From the IMG/VR virus record IMGVR_UViG_3300044823_000318, positions 1 through 25,731 of that record: a stretch of DNA of 25,731 nt, one strand, 5' to 3'. The notes beneath the pieces were generated by a model. That model made no database searches. It saw nothing but the letters and a program-made list of their open reading frames with translations, and had not been told where the DNA came from. This DNA is from a virus. Every line of letters begins with the position of its first letter. The stretch's first letter is position 1. This document shows, in pieces, positions 12,436 through 20,274 of this stretch. The translations under genes were made by a program, and so were the position numbers.

Positions 12436-15400
12436 TTAAAATCCCCTATTTTTCTTAACGTTACTTGTATTGGTAAAAGAATCTGGTTTATAATTAGTTA
12501 AATGTTTCATTTTTTCAAACTGTTCATTTATTGGACTCTTTTTACCTATTTGTTCATTTTCATTCAAAATTTGGACAGGATTTTTTGTTGTAAATATATC
12601 TTTACCATTGGTGTAATATTTGCATTCAGATAAAATAGTTTCAACACTTTCTTTAACAACAACTTTTTTATCTTGTGATTTATTTTCATATTTATTACCA
12701 AATCCTGTAAAATCCAATTGAAATAATGGTTCAATGAATTTAGCATCATCAGAAACTAATTTAGTTTCGTTCAATCTGAAGTCCATGATATGACTTTTAC
12801 CAAGAGCATCGATGTATCTGCCAGTAACCATAGATTCTTTAATTCCTTTTCTTTCATTCCAACCAGATTTTTCTTTATCAAACTGTTTTTTATCAATACC
12901 AGTTTCTATTGGTTGAGTATCCTTGTTATACATAGGTGCTTTACCACGAAATTCAAGATTTGTCTGTCTTTGTTTGTAGTTTTTTTCGCCCATATCTTTT
13001 TTCATACGATCTTCAAACTTCTGATCAGGTTTGTTATCATAAACATAATCTTTTAAATTAAGTTTATATTTTTTAACTTCTTCAGCTTCTTCCTCAGTCA
13101 TATTACGTTTTGGTATTTCATCACCCTTTTCGTTTGTTGAATTACCAACATTTTTAAGTGTTTCATCACCTTTTGCATCAGTTGCTTTAATTTCTTCATT
13201 TTCAAGGTCTTCCCCTAATTTATTTGGATTTTCATCAACTTCGGTTTGCTGATCTTTCCACTGTAAATTTTTTTCAACATCGATAATTTCTTTTGTACCG
13301 CTATGTTGCAAATCTTTTTTAAAATTTGCTTTGTTTTCATCACCAAGACGATCTTTTAGTATCAAAGATGATGGTTTTTTATCTTCACTCATTTTCATTA
13401 ATTTTTTATGGTGAATTGAATATGCTTTCAATTCGTTATCTAATTCTTCTAATAATTTTATATCACTTTCGTTCATTGCACTACCACCACCAGTATTTTG
13501 CATGCCCATAGGAACGTTGCCACCTACAGTATTGGTTGGTATTGCTTTATTTGACATAGAATTTTGTTTGTCGCCAATAATTGACTCTTCAGTTTCATCA
13601 ACTTTTTTTACTTTTTCTGGCAAACCTTTATGTTTAGTTGAAGCAAAATCTTCAACATCTTCAGGACTTACATCTTTTGCAATTTTTTTCACTGCACCGC
13701 CAACTTTACTTGGACTTAATTCGCCTTTTTGTACAGCATGTGCCATACCGAATAATTGTTGCTGGCTTTTTGATTTTGCAACTTCTTTAATTTCTTTTGA
13801 TTCTTCCATTTGTCTAAGATTAGGATTATCTAATTTTTCTGTGTTAATATCTGTATTAATTATGTTAAGATCAGTAATTGGCATATTGCCTAAATCGCCA
13901 TATCCATCATCTGATTTCTTTTCAATATCTGTAATTTCTGGTGTTTGTTTACCATTACCAGCTTTTATTTTATCCCATACTCCAACTGGAGTTCTTGGTA
14001 TCGATTGAACAATACCATCTGTTTGCATTTGTGGAATTTTATTATCAGGATGTGGTATGAGTGTATGTGGTTCTGTCATATCCTGATGAAAAATTTCAAC
14101 ATCGCCATCTGGACTGTGTTGAAGGTCTTGTCCAAGAAATAACATCGTATTATCTTCAATTTCTCTTATTTTTCCATCACGTTCGGGTGATTGCTGTAAT
14201 TCACTAACGCCCAATCCCTTATTACTTTTTGAATGTGTTGCTTGGTATACTTGACCAAGTTTATTATTAAAATCTGAATTGTCTTCATTCAATGCCTGAA
14301 TATATTTTTCAAAACCTTCGGTTTCAATTAAGTAATTACTTTCCTGAATAATAGTACCACCTTTCCACTGTGGTTTTGTTTTTACAGGTGCTTCACCTTT
14401 GGGATGTATTAAATCACCTTTACCCCATGCGCTGGGTGTGTAATAAGGACCTGAACCACTTTCACCATTACCTGATACACCTTGACCGCCAGAAAGACCA
14501 CTACCACCACCAGTACCAGTTGTTTCATTTAAAATGTTACCTTCATCATCAATCAAATTAAAATTACCATGATCAGAAATAAACCAAGTATTGGGATACC
14601 ATTTATTTGATGTTTTCCATGTTTTTACTGCAGTAAGTGCATCAGTCATTTCTTGAAATTTACCAATTGGTTTTCCATTACAAGAAACATTATATTCTGA
14701 ACCATTTGATTCAATATAACAATCATCATCTTGAGGTTCATCTTCAGCTTCAACATCAACATTTTTTTGAGGTTCGCCACCAACCATTGTAAATTCTCCC
14801 ATTAATTTCTTTTTTTCTAAAGGAGCATTTTTTTCATAAATTTTTCTTTTTACCATACCTAATGGTGCACTAAATGCGCCACTACTACCAGCACCAGTCG
14901 TTTCTGTTATACCATTAACTACTTCAAGATTATACCCAAGACTTTCAAGTTCTGTTTTTAAACCTTGATATTCTTCAGGAGTGGCAGGACGACTTTCTTT
15001 TGCATATTCAGGAGAAGCAGATGAGTGCTGTCCCACATGTGAATATGCTGTTTTAAACTTACCATCATCATCATAATTTTCTTCTGGAAAATAAGCAAAT
15101 AAATCAGTATTTTTAGGGTCTCTTTCATTAACTAAAAATTCTACTTTTGTTAATGGTTCATTACTTTCAACAACTGCTGGTTTTAAGCCAGTTGGAGCAA
15201 GTTTTTCTGGTTTTTGAATATCGGTTTTATGTTGCATGGTTTTTTCTCCCGCCTTTTTTAATTGATTAATACCACTTTGATCTCTTCTTGTCTTTTCTTT
15301 AGGAATTGCTTGTTTATATTTTTGCAAATATTTCGGACTGTTGAGAACATAATCATTGAAAATTATATTTTGAATAGTTTCATTATAATGATAACCATAT

Positions 15401-15651
15401 TTTTCTTCACCATTTTCAGCCATTTCTTCGTATTTTGCAGATAATTTAGGGTCTGAAAATACCAATGCTTCCATTTTTGACAAACTGAAGATTTTTTTCT
15501 TCAAAGACTGTTCTGCTTCACTCAATAAACCATCAGTTTCATTCAATTTAAGACCTGCTTGAGTATTGATCTTTTTAGTATTGTTTTGAAACTTAACACC
15601 CTGTACTGTTGGTTTATTTAATGTCGGTTTAAATGTTTCTTCTTTTAACAT
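12436..15651 (-). CDS. Large disordered multi-segment protein, probable virion or prohead component
   Basis: A 1071-residue hydrophilic protein, mainly Lys/Glu/Asn/Gly with no membrane segment or enzyme motif. Recognisable pieces: residues about 310-375 form a compact domain with NGKPIGKFQEMTDAL, NKWYPNTWFISDHGN; Gly/Ser linkers preceded by ETTG occur near 250 (ITETTGAGSSGAFSAPLG) and 377-404; residues about 628-681 match a phage domain beginning KSQQQLFGMAHAVQKGE and ending KHKGLPEKV (DUF3008-like, from memory); residues near 960 read GRYIDALGKSHIMDFRLNE. Similar ETTG-GSSG-linker and KSQQQ elements occur in structural proteins of T4-like phages, hence the call. It heads its unit behind a class 3 box 19 bases upstream. 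An HNH endonuclease gene lies directly before it. Function is inferred from composition and context only. Confidence 0.75.
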   Translation of the reverse strand: MLKEETFKPTLNKPTVQGVKFQNNTKKINTQAGLKLNETDGLLSEAEQSLKKKIFSLSKMEALVFSDPKLSAKYEEMAENGEEKYGYHYNETIQNIIFNDYVLNSPKYLQKYKQAIPKEKTRRDQSGINQLKKAGEKTMQHKTDIQKPEKLAPTGLKPAVVESNEPLTKVEFLVNERDPKNTDLFAYFPEENYDDDGKFKTAYSHVGQHSSASPEYAKESRPATPEEYQGLKTELESLGYNLEVVNGITETTGAGSSGAFSAPLGMVKRKIYEKNAPLEKKKLMGEFTMVGGEPQKNVDVEAEDEPQDDDCYIESNGSEYNVSCNGKPIGKFQEMTDALTAVKTWKTSNKWYPNTWFISDHGNFNLIDDEGNILNETTGTGGGSGLSGGQGVSGNGESGSGPYYTPSAWGKGDLIHPKGEAPVKTKPQWKGGTIIQESNYLIETEGFEKYIQALNEDNSDFNNKLGQVYQATHSKSNKGLGVSELQQSPERDGKIREIEDNTMLFLGQDLQHSPDGDVEIFHQDMTEPHTLIPHPDNKIPQMQTDGIVQSIPRTPVGVWDKIKAGNGKQTPEITDIEKKSDDGYGDLGNMPITDLNIINTDINTEKLDNPNLRQMEESKEIKEVAKSKSQQQLFGMAHAVQKGELSPSKVGGAVKKIAKDVSPEDVEDFASTKHKGLPEKVKKVDETEESIIGDKQNSMSNKAIPTNTVGGNVPMGMQNTGGGSAMNESDIKLLEELDNELKAYSIHHKKLMKMSEDKKPSSLILKDRLGDENKANFKKDLQHSGTKEIIDVEKNLQWKDQQTEVDENPNKLGEDLENEEIKATDAKGDETLKNVGNSTNEKGDEIPKRNMTEEEAEEVKKYKLNLKDYVYDNKPDQKFEDRMKKDMGEKNYKQRQTNLEFRGKAPMYNKDTQPIETGIDKKQFDKEKSGWNERKGIKESMVTGRYIDALGKSHIMDFRLNETKLVSDDAKFIEPLFQLDFTGFGNKYENKSQDKKVVVKESVETILSECKYYTNGKDIFTTKNPVQILNENEQIGKKSPINEQFEKMKHLTNYKPDSFTNTSNVKKNRGF

Positions 15652-15670
15652 TATAATTAATTCTTTTCAA

Positions 15671-15680
15671 TATAAATACT
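15671..15680 (-). promoter_or_regulatory. Class 3 (late-type) box AGTATTTATA
   Basis: Perfect box 19 bases before ATG 15651 and just after the HNH gene stop; starts the large-protein unit. Confidence 0.65.
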
Positions 15681-15683
15681 AAT

Positions 15684-16337
15684 TTAAATTTTAAAATCAA
15701 TATTATCTCTTTTTATATGTCTATTGGTGTATGAGCACAATGGCTGTAAGTTTGTATAATGATTTAGTTTTAAAATTTCTTCTTCGGTTTTTGCTGAACA
15801 TAATGGAATGATGTGATCAATATCCCATGCAACATTTATTTCATTTGGTTCTCCATTCCAATTGCCATAATTACTCCAATTCATCCAACATTCAAATTTA
15901 GATTCTAAATAGATTTTAAATTCTTCAAAATTACAGCCAAGAATTTTTTCTGTTTTTAATACTTTTCTATATCCCTTTAATTTTATCGAACTCACTATTA
16001 AACATCTAATATTACATATTAGTTTATATAACGTATCGTATGATTTTCTATCATTTCTGTGTTTTACACTTTTTTTATTTATTTTTTCTTTATTGTTTAA
16101 ATAACGTATTTTTTTATGCTCAGAAATTTTTTCCTTATTATTTAAATAATACTCTTCAAATTTTTCTATGTTATCCAAATAATATTCTTTTTTATATTTT
16201 AAAATTTTTCCAGCATTGTTTTTATAATATTCTTTTTCCTTTTCAAGAATTTTTTCTTTATTATTCAAATAATAAATTCTTATTTTTTCTTTATTTTTTT
16301 CATAATATTCTTTATCGTATTTGCCTCTAATTTTCAT
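15684..16337 (-). CDS. HNH homing endonuclease with N-terminal YY-NNKEKI repeats
   Basis: The 217-residue protein has two parts. Residues 8-90 are six imperfect repeats of 11-15 residues around YYLNNKEKI, probably a helical DNA-binding array. Residues 170-210 are the HNH nuclease: WDIDHIIPL (D174, H175), LNHYTNLQPL (N196) and CSYTNRHIKR (N205, H207). A linker around 140-165 (GCNFEEFKIYLESKF...GNWNGEP) is typical of phage HNH proteins of this type. There is no class 3 box before ATG 16337; it lies 17 bases after the preceding small gene and is read from that unit. It sits between a small gene and the large structural gene, a usual place for a freestanding homing nuclease. Confidence 0.9.
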   Translation of the reverse strand: MKIRGKYDKEYYEKNKEKIRIYYLNNKEKILEKEKEYYKNNAGKILKYKKEYYLDNIEKFEEYYLNNKEKISEHKKIRYLNNKEKINKKSVKHRNDRKSYDTLYKLICNIRCLIVSSIKLKGYRKVLKTEKILGCNFEEFKIYLESKFECWMNWSNYGNWNGEPNEINVAWDIDHIIPLCSAKTEEEILKLNHYTNLQPLCSYTNRHIKRDNIDFKI

Positions 16338-16354
16338 AATTTCTTAATTATCAA

Positions 16355-16570
16355 TTATTTGATGTCCGTCTTCCAGAAATCACGTTTAGCCCAAAGCGTT
16401 TTAACTACTGCCTCCATCGCATTCTTAATAGTCCCAATCATTTCATCTCTGGTCTTACTATTGGTGCTATGAAGTATTCTTTTAATTTCTTTATCGAGAC
16501 TATCATTAACGAATTTTTTTATTTCATCATTAACAACCTTTTCAACATCAATTTTTTCCATGTTATTCAT
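16355..16570 (-). CDS. Small helical protein of unknown function
   Basis: A 71-residue protein if started at ATG 16570 (MNNMEK), or 68 from ATG 16561. The frame is open upstream to ATG 16615, but the class 3 box at 16579-16588 falls inside that extension, so the upstream start is rejected. The protein is amphipathic-helical and charged (VEKVVNDEIKKFVNDSLDKE), with a central TRDEMIGTIKNAMEAVV. I do not recognise it. It opens the unit that continues with the HNH gene. Confidence 0.7.
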   Translation of the reverse strand: MNNMEKIDVEKVVNDEIKKFVNDSLDKEIKRILHSTNSKTRDEMIGTIKNAMEAVVKTLWAKRDFWKTDIK

Positions 16571-16578
16571 TCGTTTAT

Positions 16579-16588
16579 TATAAATACT
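16579..16588 (-). promoter_or_regulatory. Class 3 (late-type) box AGTATTTATA
   Basis: Perfect box 8 bases before ATG 16570 and 17 before ATG 16561. A terminator hairpin (16605-16634) lies immediately upstream. Confidence 0.65.
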
Positions 16589-16604
16589 TAGATGGTGCAA
16601 AAAG

Positions 16605-16634
16605 AAAAAACGCATAATAAGTACATTATGCGTT
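16605..16634 (-). terminator. Intrinsic terminator after the 16673-17455 gene
   Basis: On the minus strand AACGCATAAT (16634-16625) pairs perfectly with ATTATGCGTT (16618-16609) around a six-base loop and runs into a T-tract. It lies 38 bases beyond the stop of the spanin-like gene. Confidence 0.85.
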
Positions 16635-16672
16635 CTTTCGTGATATAAACAGTCCCCAACTTAGTGGGTATA

Positions 16673-17455
16673 TTACTTTGCTAAAAAATGATATAGTACT
16701 GCGCCACCAACACCACCAGCACCAAACCATATTAATTTACCACCACTTTTAGTGAAAAAATTACCTATTTTTTGCCAAAATGTTGGTTTAAGTGCTGGTA
16801 ATATTATTTCAGGAATAATATAACTATCAATATTAATTATTCTAAAATAATCATTAGTATTTGTTACGCTAAATGCAACAGGATAACCTACCTTTTTATC
16901 GTTCTTCCAATGAAATTCAATAAATTGTGTATTTGGTAGTGTTAAATATTGAAATGTCAATGTAGGATTTAATTTAAGTACAGGCATAACATTACCAATC
17001 CTAATACCATATTTAAGATTTTTTGTTGAATCGCTAAATGTTATGTTCTTATTTATAGTATCGACAAGGGGTTTAGTTAGATTTTTTAGTGAATCAATAA
17101 TTACATTTGATTCAATTAACGCTGCTGCAATTATTGTATTTTGTTTGTTTGCTGCTGCAACTCTTGCCAATAAATCTTTTTGCTCTGTTGTTAATTGACC
17201 ATTAATTTTGTTAAGATTTTTTAATGTTTCTTGTAACGTAAGTTTTTCTGTAACCCATTCACCTTGCTTGTTTTGATAAACAGTTGCAGTATCTAACAGT
17301 GCATTTTTCAATTTAGTTGCTAAATCAAGTTCTGATTTGAGATTAGCTACTTTCTTTTGATAGAGATACCATCCGCCAGCAACTCCTAATACTAACAATA
17401 CAATAACTATTATTGTTGTCAGATTTAATTTTATTTGTAATGTACTTCCACTCAT
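16673..17455 (-). CDS. Membrane-anchored coiled-coil protein, spanin-like
   Basis: A 260-residue protein with an N-terminal membrane helix (IIVIVLLVLGVAGGWYLY, about 15-32), a long coiled coil (35-130), a beta-rich region (NVMPVLKLNPTLTFQYLTL), and a C-terminal hydrophobic segment (LIWFGAGGVGGAVLYHFLAK). The N-terminal anchor followed by a periplasmic coiled coil resembles inner-membrane spanin subunits (Rz type), which join the membranes at the last step of lysis in Gram-negative hosts. The extra beta region and second hydrophobic end are unusual for Rz and would allow one protein to reach both membranes; this is inference. It has its own class 3 box and its own terminator, so it is a single-gene late unit. 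Confidence 0.7.
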   Translation of the reverse strand: MSGSTLQIKLNLTTIIVIVLLVLGVAGGWYLYQKKVANLKSELDLATKLKNALLDTATVYQNKQGEWVTEKLTLQETLKNLNKINGQLTTEQKDLLARVAAANKQNTIIAAALIESNVIIDSLKNLTKPLVDTINKNITFSDSTKNLKYGIRIGNVMPVLKLNPTLTFQYLTLPNTQFIEFHWKNDKKVGYPVAFSVTNTNDYFRIINIDSYIIPEIILPALKPTFWQKIGNFFTKSGGKLIWFGAGGVGGAVLYHFLAK

Positions 17456-17472
17456 GGCTTATAAAATTTTAT

Positions 17473-17482
17473 AATAAATACT
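17473..17482 (-). promoter_or_regulatory. Class 3 (late-type) box, variant AGTATTTATT
   Basis: One mismatch from the consensus (last A to T), 17 bases before ATG 17455, downstream of the terminator at 17501-17532. Confidence 0.6.
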
Positions 17483-17500
17483 AAGATAATCAGTTTTATA

Positions 17501-17532
17501 TAAAAAAATCCTGACAATTACTTATCAGGATT
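17501..17532 (-). terminator. Intrinsic terminator after the 17541-18062 gene
   Basis: On the minus strand AATCCTGA (17532-17525) pairs with TCAGGATT (17514-17507) and is followed by a run of T's. It begins 9 bases after the stop of the gene. Confidence 0.8.
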
Positions 17533-17540
17533 CTTGATTA

Positions 17541-18062
17541 TTATTGTTCTGCAGATTTTTGAATTACACTATCAATCCAATATTCATAAAATTTATCAAA
17601 ATACGATTCAACTTTTTTCATTATTTCATCGTTCTTTGGGTCATCTTTATTATATCCCTCTAAAGGATTAAATTCAACACCATTTGTATTTTCATCAGGT
17701 GTTACCTTATAAACGAATTGTAATACTCCATTAATTGTGCCACCCCAAAAAACATATTTATCGGTTACTTCAAGTTCAATAAAATCAATGCTAATATCAT
17801 AACCAGTAGGAAATGAATCTTTAAATTTTTGTTCCTCATTTGCCTGATCTTGATCATTTTTTTTATTTACAGGTTTTGCTTCAGCAGTTTCTGGCTGATC
17901 TGTCTCTGGTTGAACATCTTCATTTAATTTACGTGTGATTTTAAGCATATCACGCATTGATAATTCGTGCTTTGTTGTTCCTTTGCTCTCATTTACATAT
18001 GGTTCACCACGCATTCTGCGGAGAAAAATTCTTATTTGACTTGGGGTTGTTTTATCGTTCAT
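17541..18062 (-). CDS. Protein of unknown function, possible virion component
   Basis: A 173-residue protein. The basic N-terminus (SQIRIFLRRMRGEPYV) and MRDMLKITRKLNE are followed by a disordered acidic linker (EDVQPETDQPETAEAKPV) and then a folded C-terminal half (YDISIDFIELEV, YVFWGGTINGVLQFVYKV). No family recognised. The basic head plus LNE-type linker resembles the N-terminus of prohead or core proteins that are trimmed in T4-like phages, but this is only a resemblance. It is a single-gene unit with class 3 box and terminator. Confidence 0.75.
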   Translation of the reverse strand: MNDKTTPSQIRIFLRRMRGEPYVNESKGTTKHELSMRDMLKITRKLNEDVQPETDQPETAEAKPVNKKNDQDQANEEQKFKDSFPTGYDISIDFIELEVTDKYVFWGGTINGVLQFVYKVTPDENTNGVEFNPLEGYNKDDPKNDEIMKKVESYFDKFYEYWIDSVIQKSAEQ

Positions 18063-18075
18063 ACTTTCTATTTTA

Positions 18076-18085
18076 TATAAATACT
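18076..18085 (-). promoter_or_regulatory. Class 3 (late-type) box AGTATTTATA
   Basis: Perfect box 13 bases before ATG 18062, 9 bases after the stop of the amidase-like gene. Confidence 0.7.
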
Positions 18086-18094
18086 CTATACGAG

Positions 18095-18700
18095 TTAATT
18101 ATGCAATTTTTTATTAAAATTTACAATGTCAAATAAAGGATTAATATCACTGCTTTCATCAATATAATTACTTCTAAAAATAATGCCTTTGTATTTAATA
18201 ATTTCTTTATTGTAATGATGAAAATCAATACATTGTTTTGGTATATTATATTCTTCACATAATTGTTTACACAGAAGGAAAATACTTTCTATTTGTTCAT
18301 CAGTAAATTTTTCCCAATATTTATAACCAAACCAATCTTTTTCAATTACGTTTTCATTTTCACATACTTCGCTCAACCAATTAACATATTTATCATCTGG
18401 AGATTTAAATAAGTATCCCATGTTTTCAACAATAACTGAAATTAATTTCTTATCGGCTTCTTTAATACCTAGAAAATCTGAATGAAATTTAGTATCAAAA
18501 TGTTGATATACCACACCATTTCTTGCAATAGTGAAAGTATTCCATTTTTTTGTGTTGCCAATTTCTTTATGTTGTAATCTGATAATATGAAAATTCTCTT
18601 TTCTTAAACTTGTTCCCAAAACTATCTGTGTCTTTACAATTTGAGATTTATAATGATTATTATCACCAACTTTATATGTTTCGCTATCTATCTTTAACAT
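18095..18700 (-). CDS. Amidase_2-like protein lacking the zinc ligands
   Basis: The 201-residue protein follows N-acetylmuramoyl-L-alanine amidases of Bacteroidetes phages across its length: KTQIVLGTSLRK where active members have VLHHTxSG, NTFTIARNGVVYQHFDTKF, FLGIK, SVIVENMGYL, then GYKYWEKFTDEQIESI, EEYNIP and GIIFRSNYIDESSD...NPLFD. In active enzymes a zinc ion is held by the His of HHT and a His near the C-terminal SxxR region; here those places are G29-T30 and F175-R176. The fold seems intact but amidase activity is unlikely. It starts 3 bases after the dCMP deaminase stop, in the same operon. Possible roles: wall binding, a structural part, or an enzyme with changed chemistry. Confidence 0.72.
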   Translation of the reverse strand: MLKIDSETYKVGDNNHYKSQIVKTQIVLGTSLRKENFHIIRLQHKEIGNTKKWNTFTIARNGVVYQHFDTKFHSDFLGIKEADKKLISVIVENMGYLFKSPDDKYVNWLSEVCENENVIEKDWFGYKYWEKFTDEQIESIFLLCKQLCEEYNIPKQCIDFHHYNKEIIKYKGIIFRSNYIDESSDINPLFDIVNFNKKLHN

Positions 18701-18703
18701 AAT

Positions 18704-19144
18704 TTAAACGTATTTTACTTCAATACCACATTCATTAAATAATTCTTCTGCAACTCTCCAACTTTCACCCCTTTTTTCACTATTAAAATCTGGTTTAGTG
18801 CAAACAACTCTTTTAATACCCGATTGTATTATTGCTCTGGCACAATCTACACAAGGATATAATTGCATGTAGATTGTAGCATTTCTTGTTGAATCACCCT
18901 TTTCTGCTGCTGAATAAATTGCATTCCTTTCGGCATGTTCTGTGTATAAGTACTTCTTATCTTTTTCATATCTGCTTTCAATTGAATCATTTGCACCAAT
19001 TACAAACCCGTTATAGCCAGTTGAAATTATTCTATTTGAATCATTAACAATTACTGCTCCAACCTTTGTATTCTTATCTTTTGACCACCCCGAAATGTGT
19101 TTTGCCAATTCAATAAATTTTAAATCCCATTTTTCGCTATTCAT
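18704..19144 (-). CDS. dCMP deaminase
   Basis: The 146-residue protein belongs to the zinc-dependent cytidine/deoxycytidylate deaminase family and should convert dCMP to dUMP, the precursor of dTMP, supplying thymidine for an AT-rich genome. The catalytic set is complete: HAERNAI with zinc ligand H70 and proton-shuttling E72, and YPCVDCA with zinc ligands C98 and C101. The N-terminal segment KNTKVGAVIVND and GYNGFVIG are typical of the family. Length matches single-domain dCMP deaminases. It follows the GIY-YIG gene by 5 bases and overlaps nothing. Read behind a class 3 box at 20263 it would be expressed late unless an internal promoter exists. Confidence 0.95.
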   Translation of the reverse strand: MNSEKWDLKFIELAKHISGWSKDKNTKVGAVIVNDSNRIISTGYNGFVIGANDSIESRYEKDKKYLYTEHAERNAIYSAAEKGDSTRNATIYMQLYPCVDCARAIIQSGIKRVVCTKPDFNSEKRGESWRVAEELFNECGIEVKYV

Positions 19145-19149
19145 AATTA

Positions 19150-20052
19150 TTATTTTTTAAAAAATTTATCTAACCATTTATTTTTTAAAGATGCTTCATA
19201 CGCTCCCTTATATTTTTTCTTAAAATCAAATCTCCCTTTGCAATTTAATGATGCTTCATAACATTTTTGTTCTGTCCAATATATTCTTCCATTAATCATA
19301 TGTTTACAAATATCATCAAGCCAACCATTTTTATATGCTGCTGAAAATTCATGTATAAAATTTTTTTTAAATTCTTTTCTCGTTCTGCATGACAATGCTT
19401 TTTCTTTACATAATTCTTTGGTATGTTTAATTTTAGGACCTTTATTAAGTTTTAAAATTAAATTAATCTCATTATGCCAATCATTTTTTAATGATGATGA
19501 ATATGCACCTCGATATTTTTTTTGAAATTCACTTCTCGTTTTGCATTTTTTTGCTGCTTCAATACATCTTTCTTTAGTCCAAATTAATGTAGTACCACCA
19601 ATACCACCAGTTTTTGCAACATTTAATATATTCCAACCATCATTTTTATATTTTTTAACATATTCACCTTCCAATTTAGAAGCCTTTTCAACATTAATAT
19701 AATCAGTTAATTGCTTTCTTATTGGAACATATCCTGTTTTTTTGATATGTTTTGTTACTTGGTCAGTATTACGGCAATCTCTACCATTTTGTCTTTCAAT
19801 AATATTGTGCGTTATACCAACATAAACACATTTATCTTCAATAAATTCATATGAATATACGCATCTTTTGTATTTGCTACCATATAATATCATATGTGTT
19901 GAAATTGTTTTCATCCAACCATTTTTGTATGCAATAGTATTTGCTGATGGTGATTTTTCTTTAAATTCTTTTTTAGTTAAAAATTTTAATGCTTCAATAG
20001 CACAATTATTATATGTCCAGTAACCATCTGGTTTTCTTACCTCAATTTCCAT
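19150..20052 (-). CDS. GIY-YIG homing endonuclease with four W-x2-E/N-x-C helical repeats
   Basis: The 300-residue protein combines a GIY-YIG nuclease (about 65-150: VYSYEFIEDKCVYVGIT, IIERQNGR with the Arg, KLEGEYVKKYKNDGWNILN with the Glu) with four copies of a 43-residue repeat at about 12-54, 158-200, 210-252 and 259-300. The repeat reads roughly WT-x2-x-C-x3-A-x2-C-x-(T)R-x-EF-x-K...AY-x2-xKN-x-W. Such repeats in phage homing nucleases are taken as DNA-recognition modules. One copy precedes the nuclease and three follow. ATG 20052 overlaps the end of the upstream 70-residue gene by 16 bases. It separates that gene from dCMP deaminase and was probably inserted there. Confidence 0.88.
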   Translation of the reverse strand: MEIEVRKPDGYWTYNNCAIEALKFLTKKEFKEKSPSANTIAYKNGWMKTISTHMILYGSKYKRCVYSYEFIEDKCVYVGITHNIIERQNGRDCRNTDQVTKHIKKTGYVPIRKQLTDYINVEKASKLEGEYVKKYKNDGWNILNVAKTGGIGGTTLIWTKERCIEAAKKCKTRSEFQKKYRGAYSSSLKNDWHNEINLILKLNKGPKIKHTKELCKEKALSCRTRKEFKKNFIHEFSAAYKNGWLDDICKHMINGRIYWTEQKCYEASLNCKGRFDFKKKYKGAYEASLKNKWLDKFFKK

Positions 20053-20249
20053 AGTCGGTTTTTAGTTAATTTTTTTGCATCTTCGATTAATTTTTCCAAA
20101 TCTTCTCTCTGATCATCTTCAGCAAAGATATCATCAACATCCATTTTTGCTAATTTATCAACTAGTTTCAATGAATCTTTGAGAATCACTGCTTTTTCGT
20201 GATCTTCAGCGTATTGTTTTCGCTGTTCTTCACTAATTTGTGTTGCCAT
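20037..20249 (-). CDS. Small acidic helical protein
   Basis: A 70-residue protein, acidic and alpha-helical (AEDHEKAVILKDSLKLVDKL, FAEDDQREDLEKLIEDAKK), with a basic end (NRLWKLR). Not recognised. Its last codons overlap the first codons of the GIY-YIG gene by 16 bases, so the insertion of that gene may have changed its C-terminus. It is first in the operon behind the class 3 box at 20263. Confidence 0.72.
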   Translation of the reverse strand: MATQISEEQRKQYAEDHEKAVILKDSLKLVDKLAKMDVDDIFAEDDQREDLEKLIEDAKKLTKNRLWKLR

Positions 20250-20262
20250 AATTACTGTTTAT

Positions 20263-20272
20263 TATAAATACT
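20263..20272 (-). promoter_or_regulatory. Class 3 (late-type) box AGTATTTATA
   Basis: Perfect box 13 bases before ATG 20249. Its upstream end lies within 10 bases of, and partly reaches, the stop end of the SbcDC gene (20275). Confidence 0.7.
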
Positions 20273-20274
20273 AA

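Noticed and set aside
13502-14008. Long plus-strand open frame of 168 codons inside the large minus-strand gene
   Set aside because: Shadow of the 1071-residue gene; composition (Ser/Phe/Ile runs) follows from the complement of its codons and no promoter precedes it.
10834-20272. TATAAATA on the plus strand read as T4-type late promoters
   Set aside because: Read that way each would drive antisense transcription into the next minus-strand gene. Orientation always follows the gene as AGTATTTATA, including the two plus-strand cases, so the sense motif is the reverse complement.
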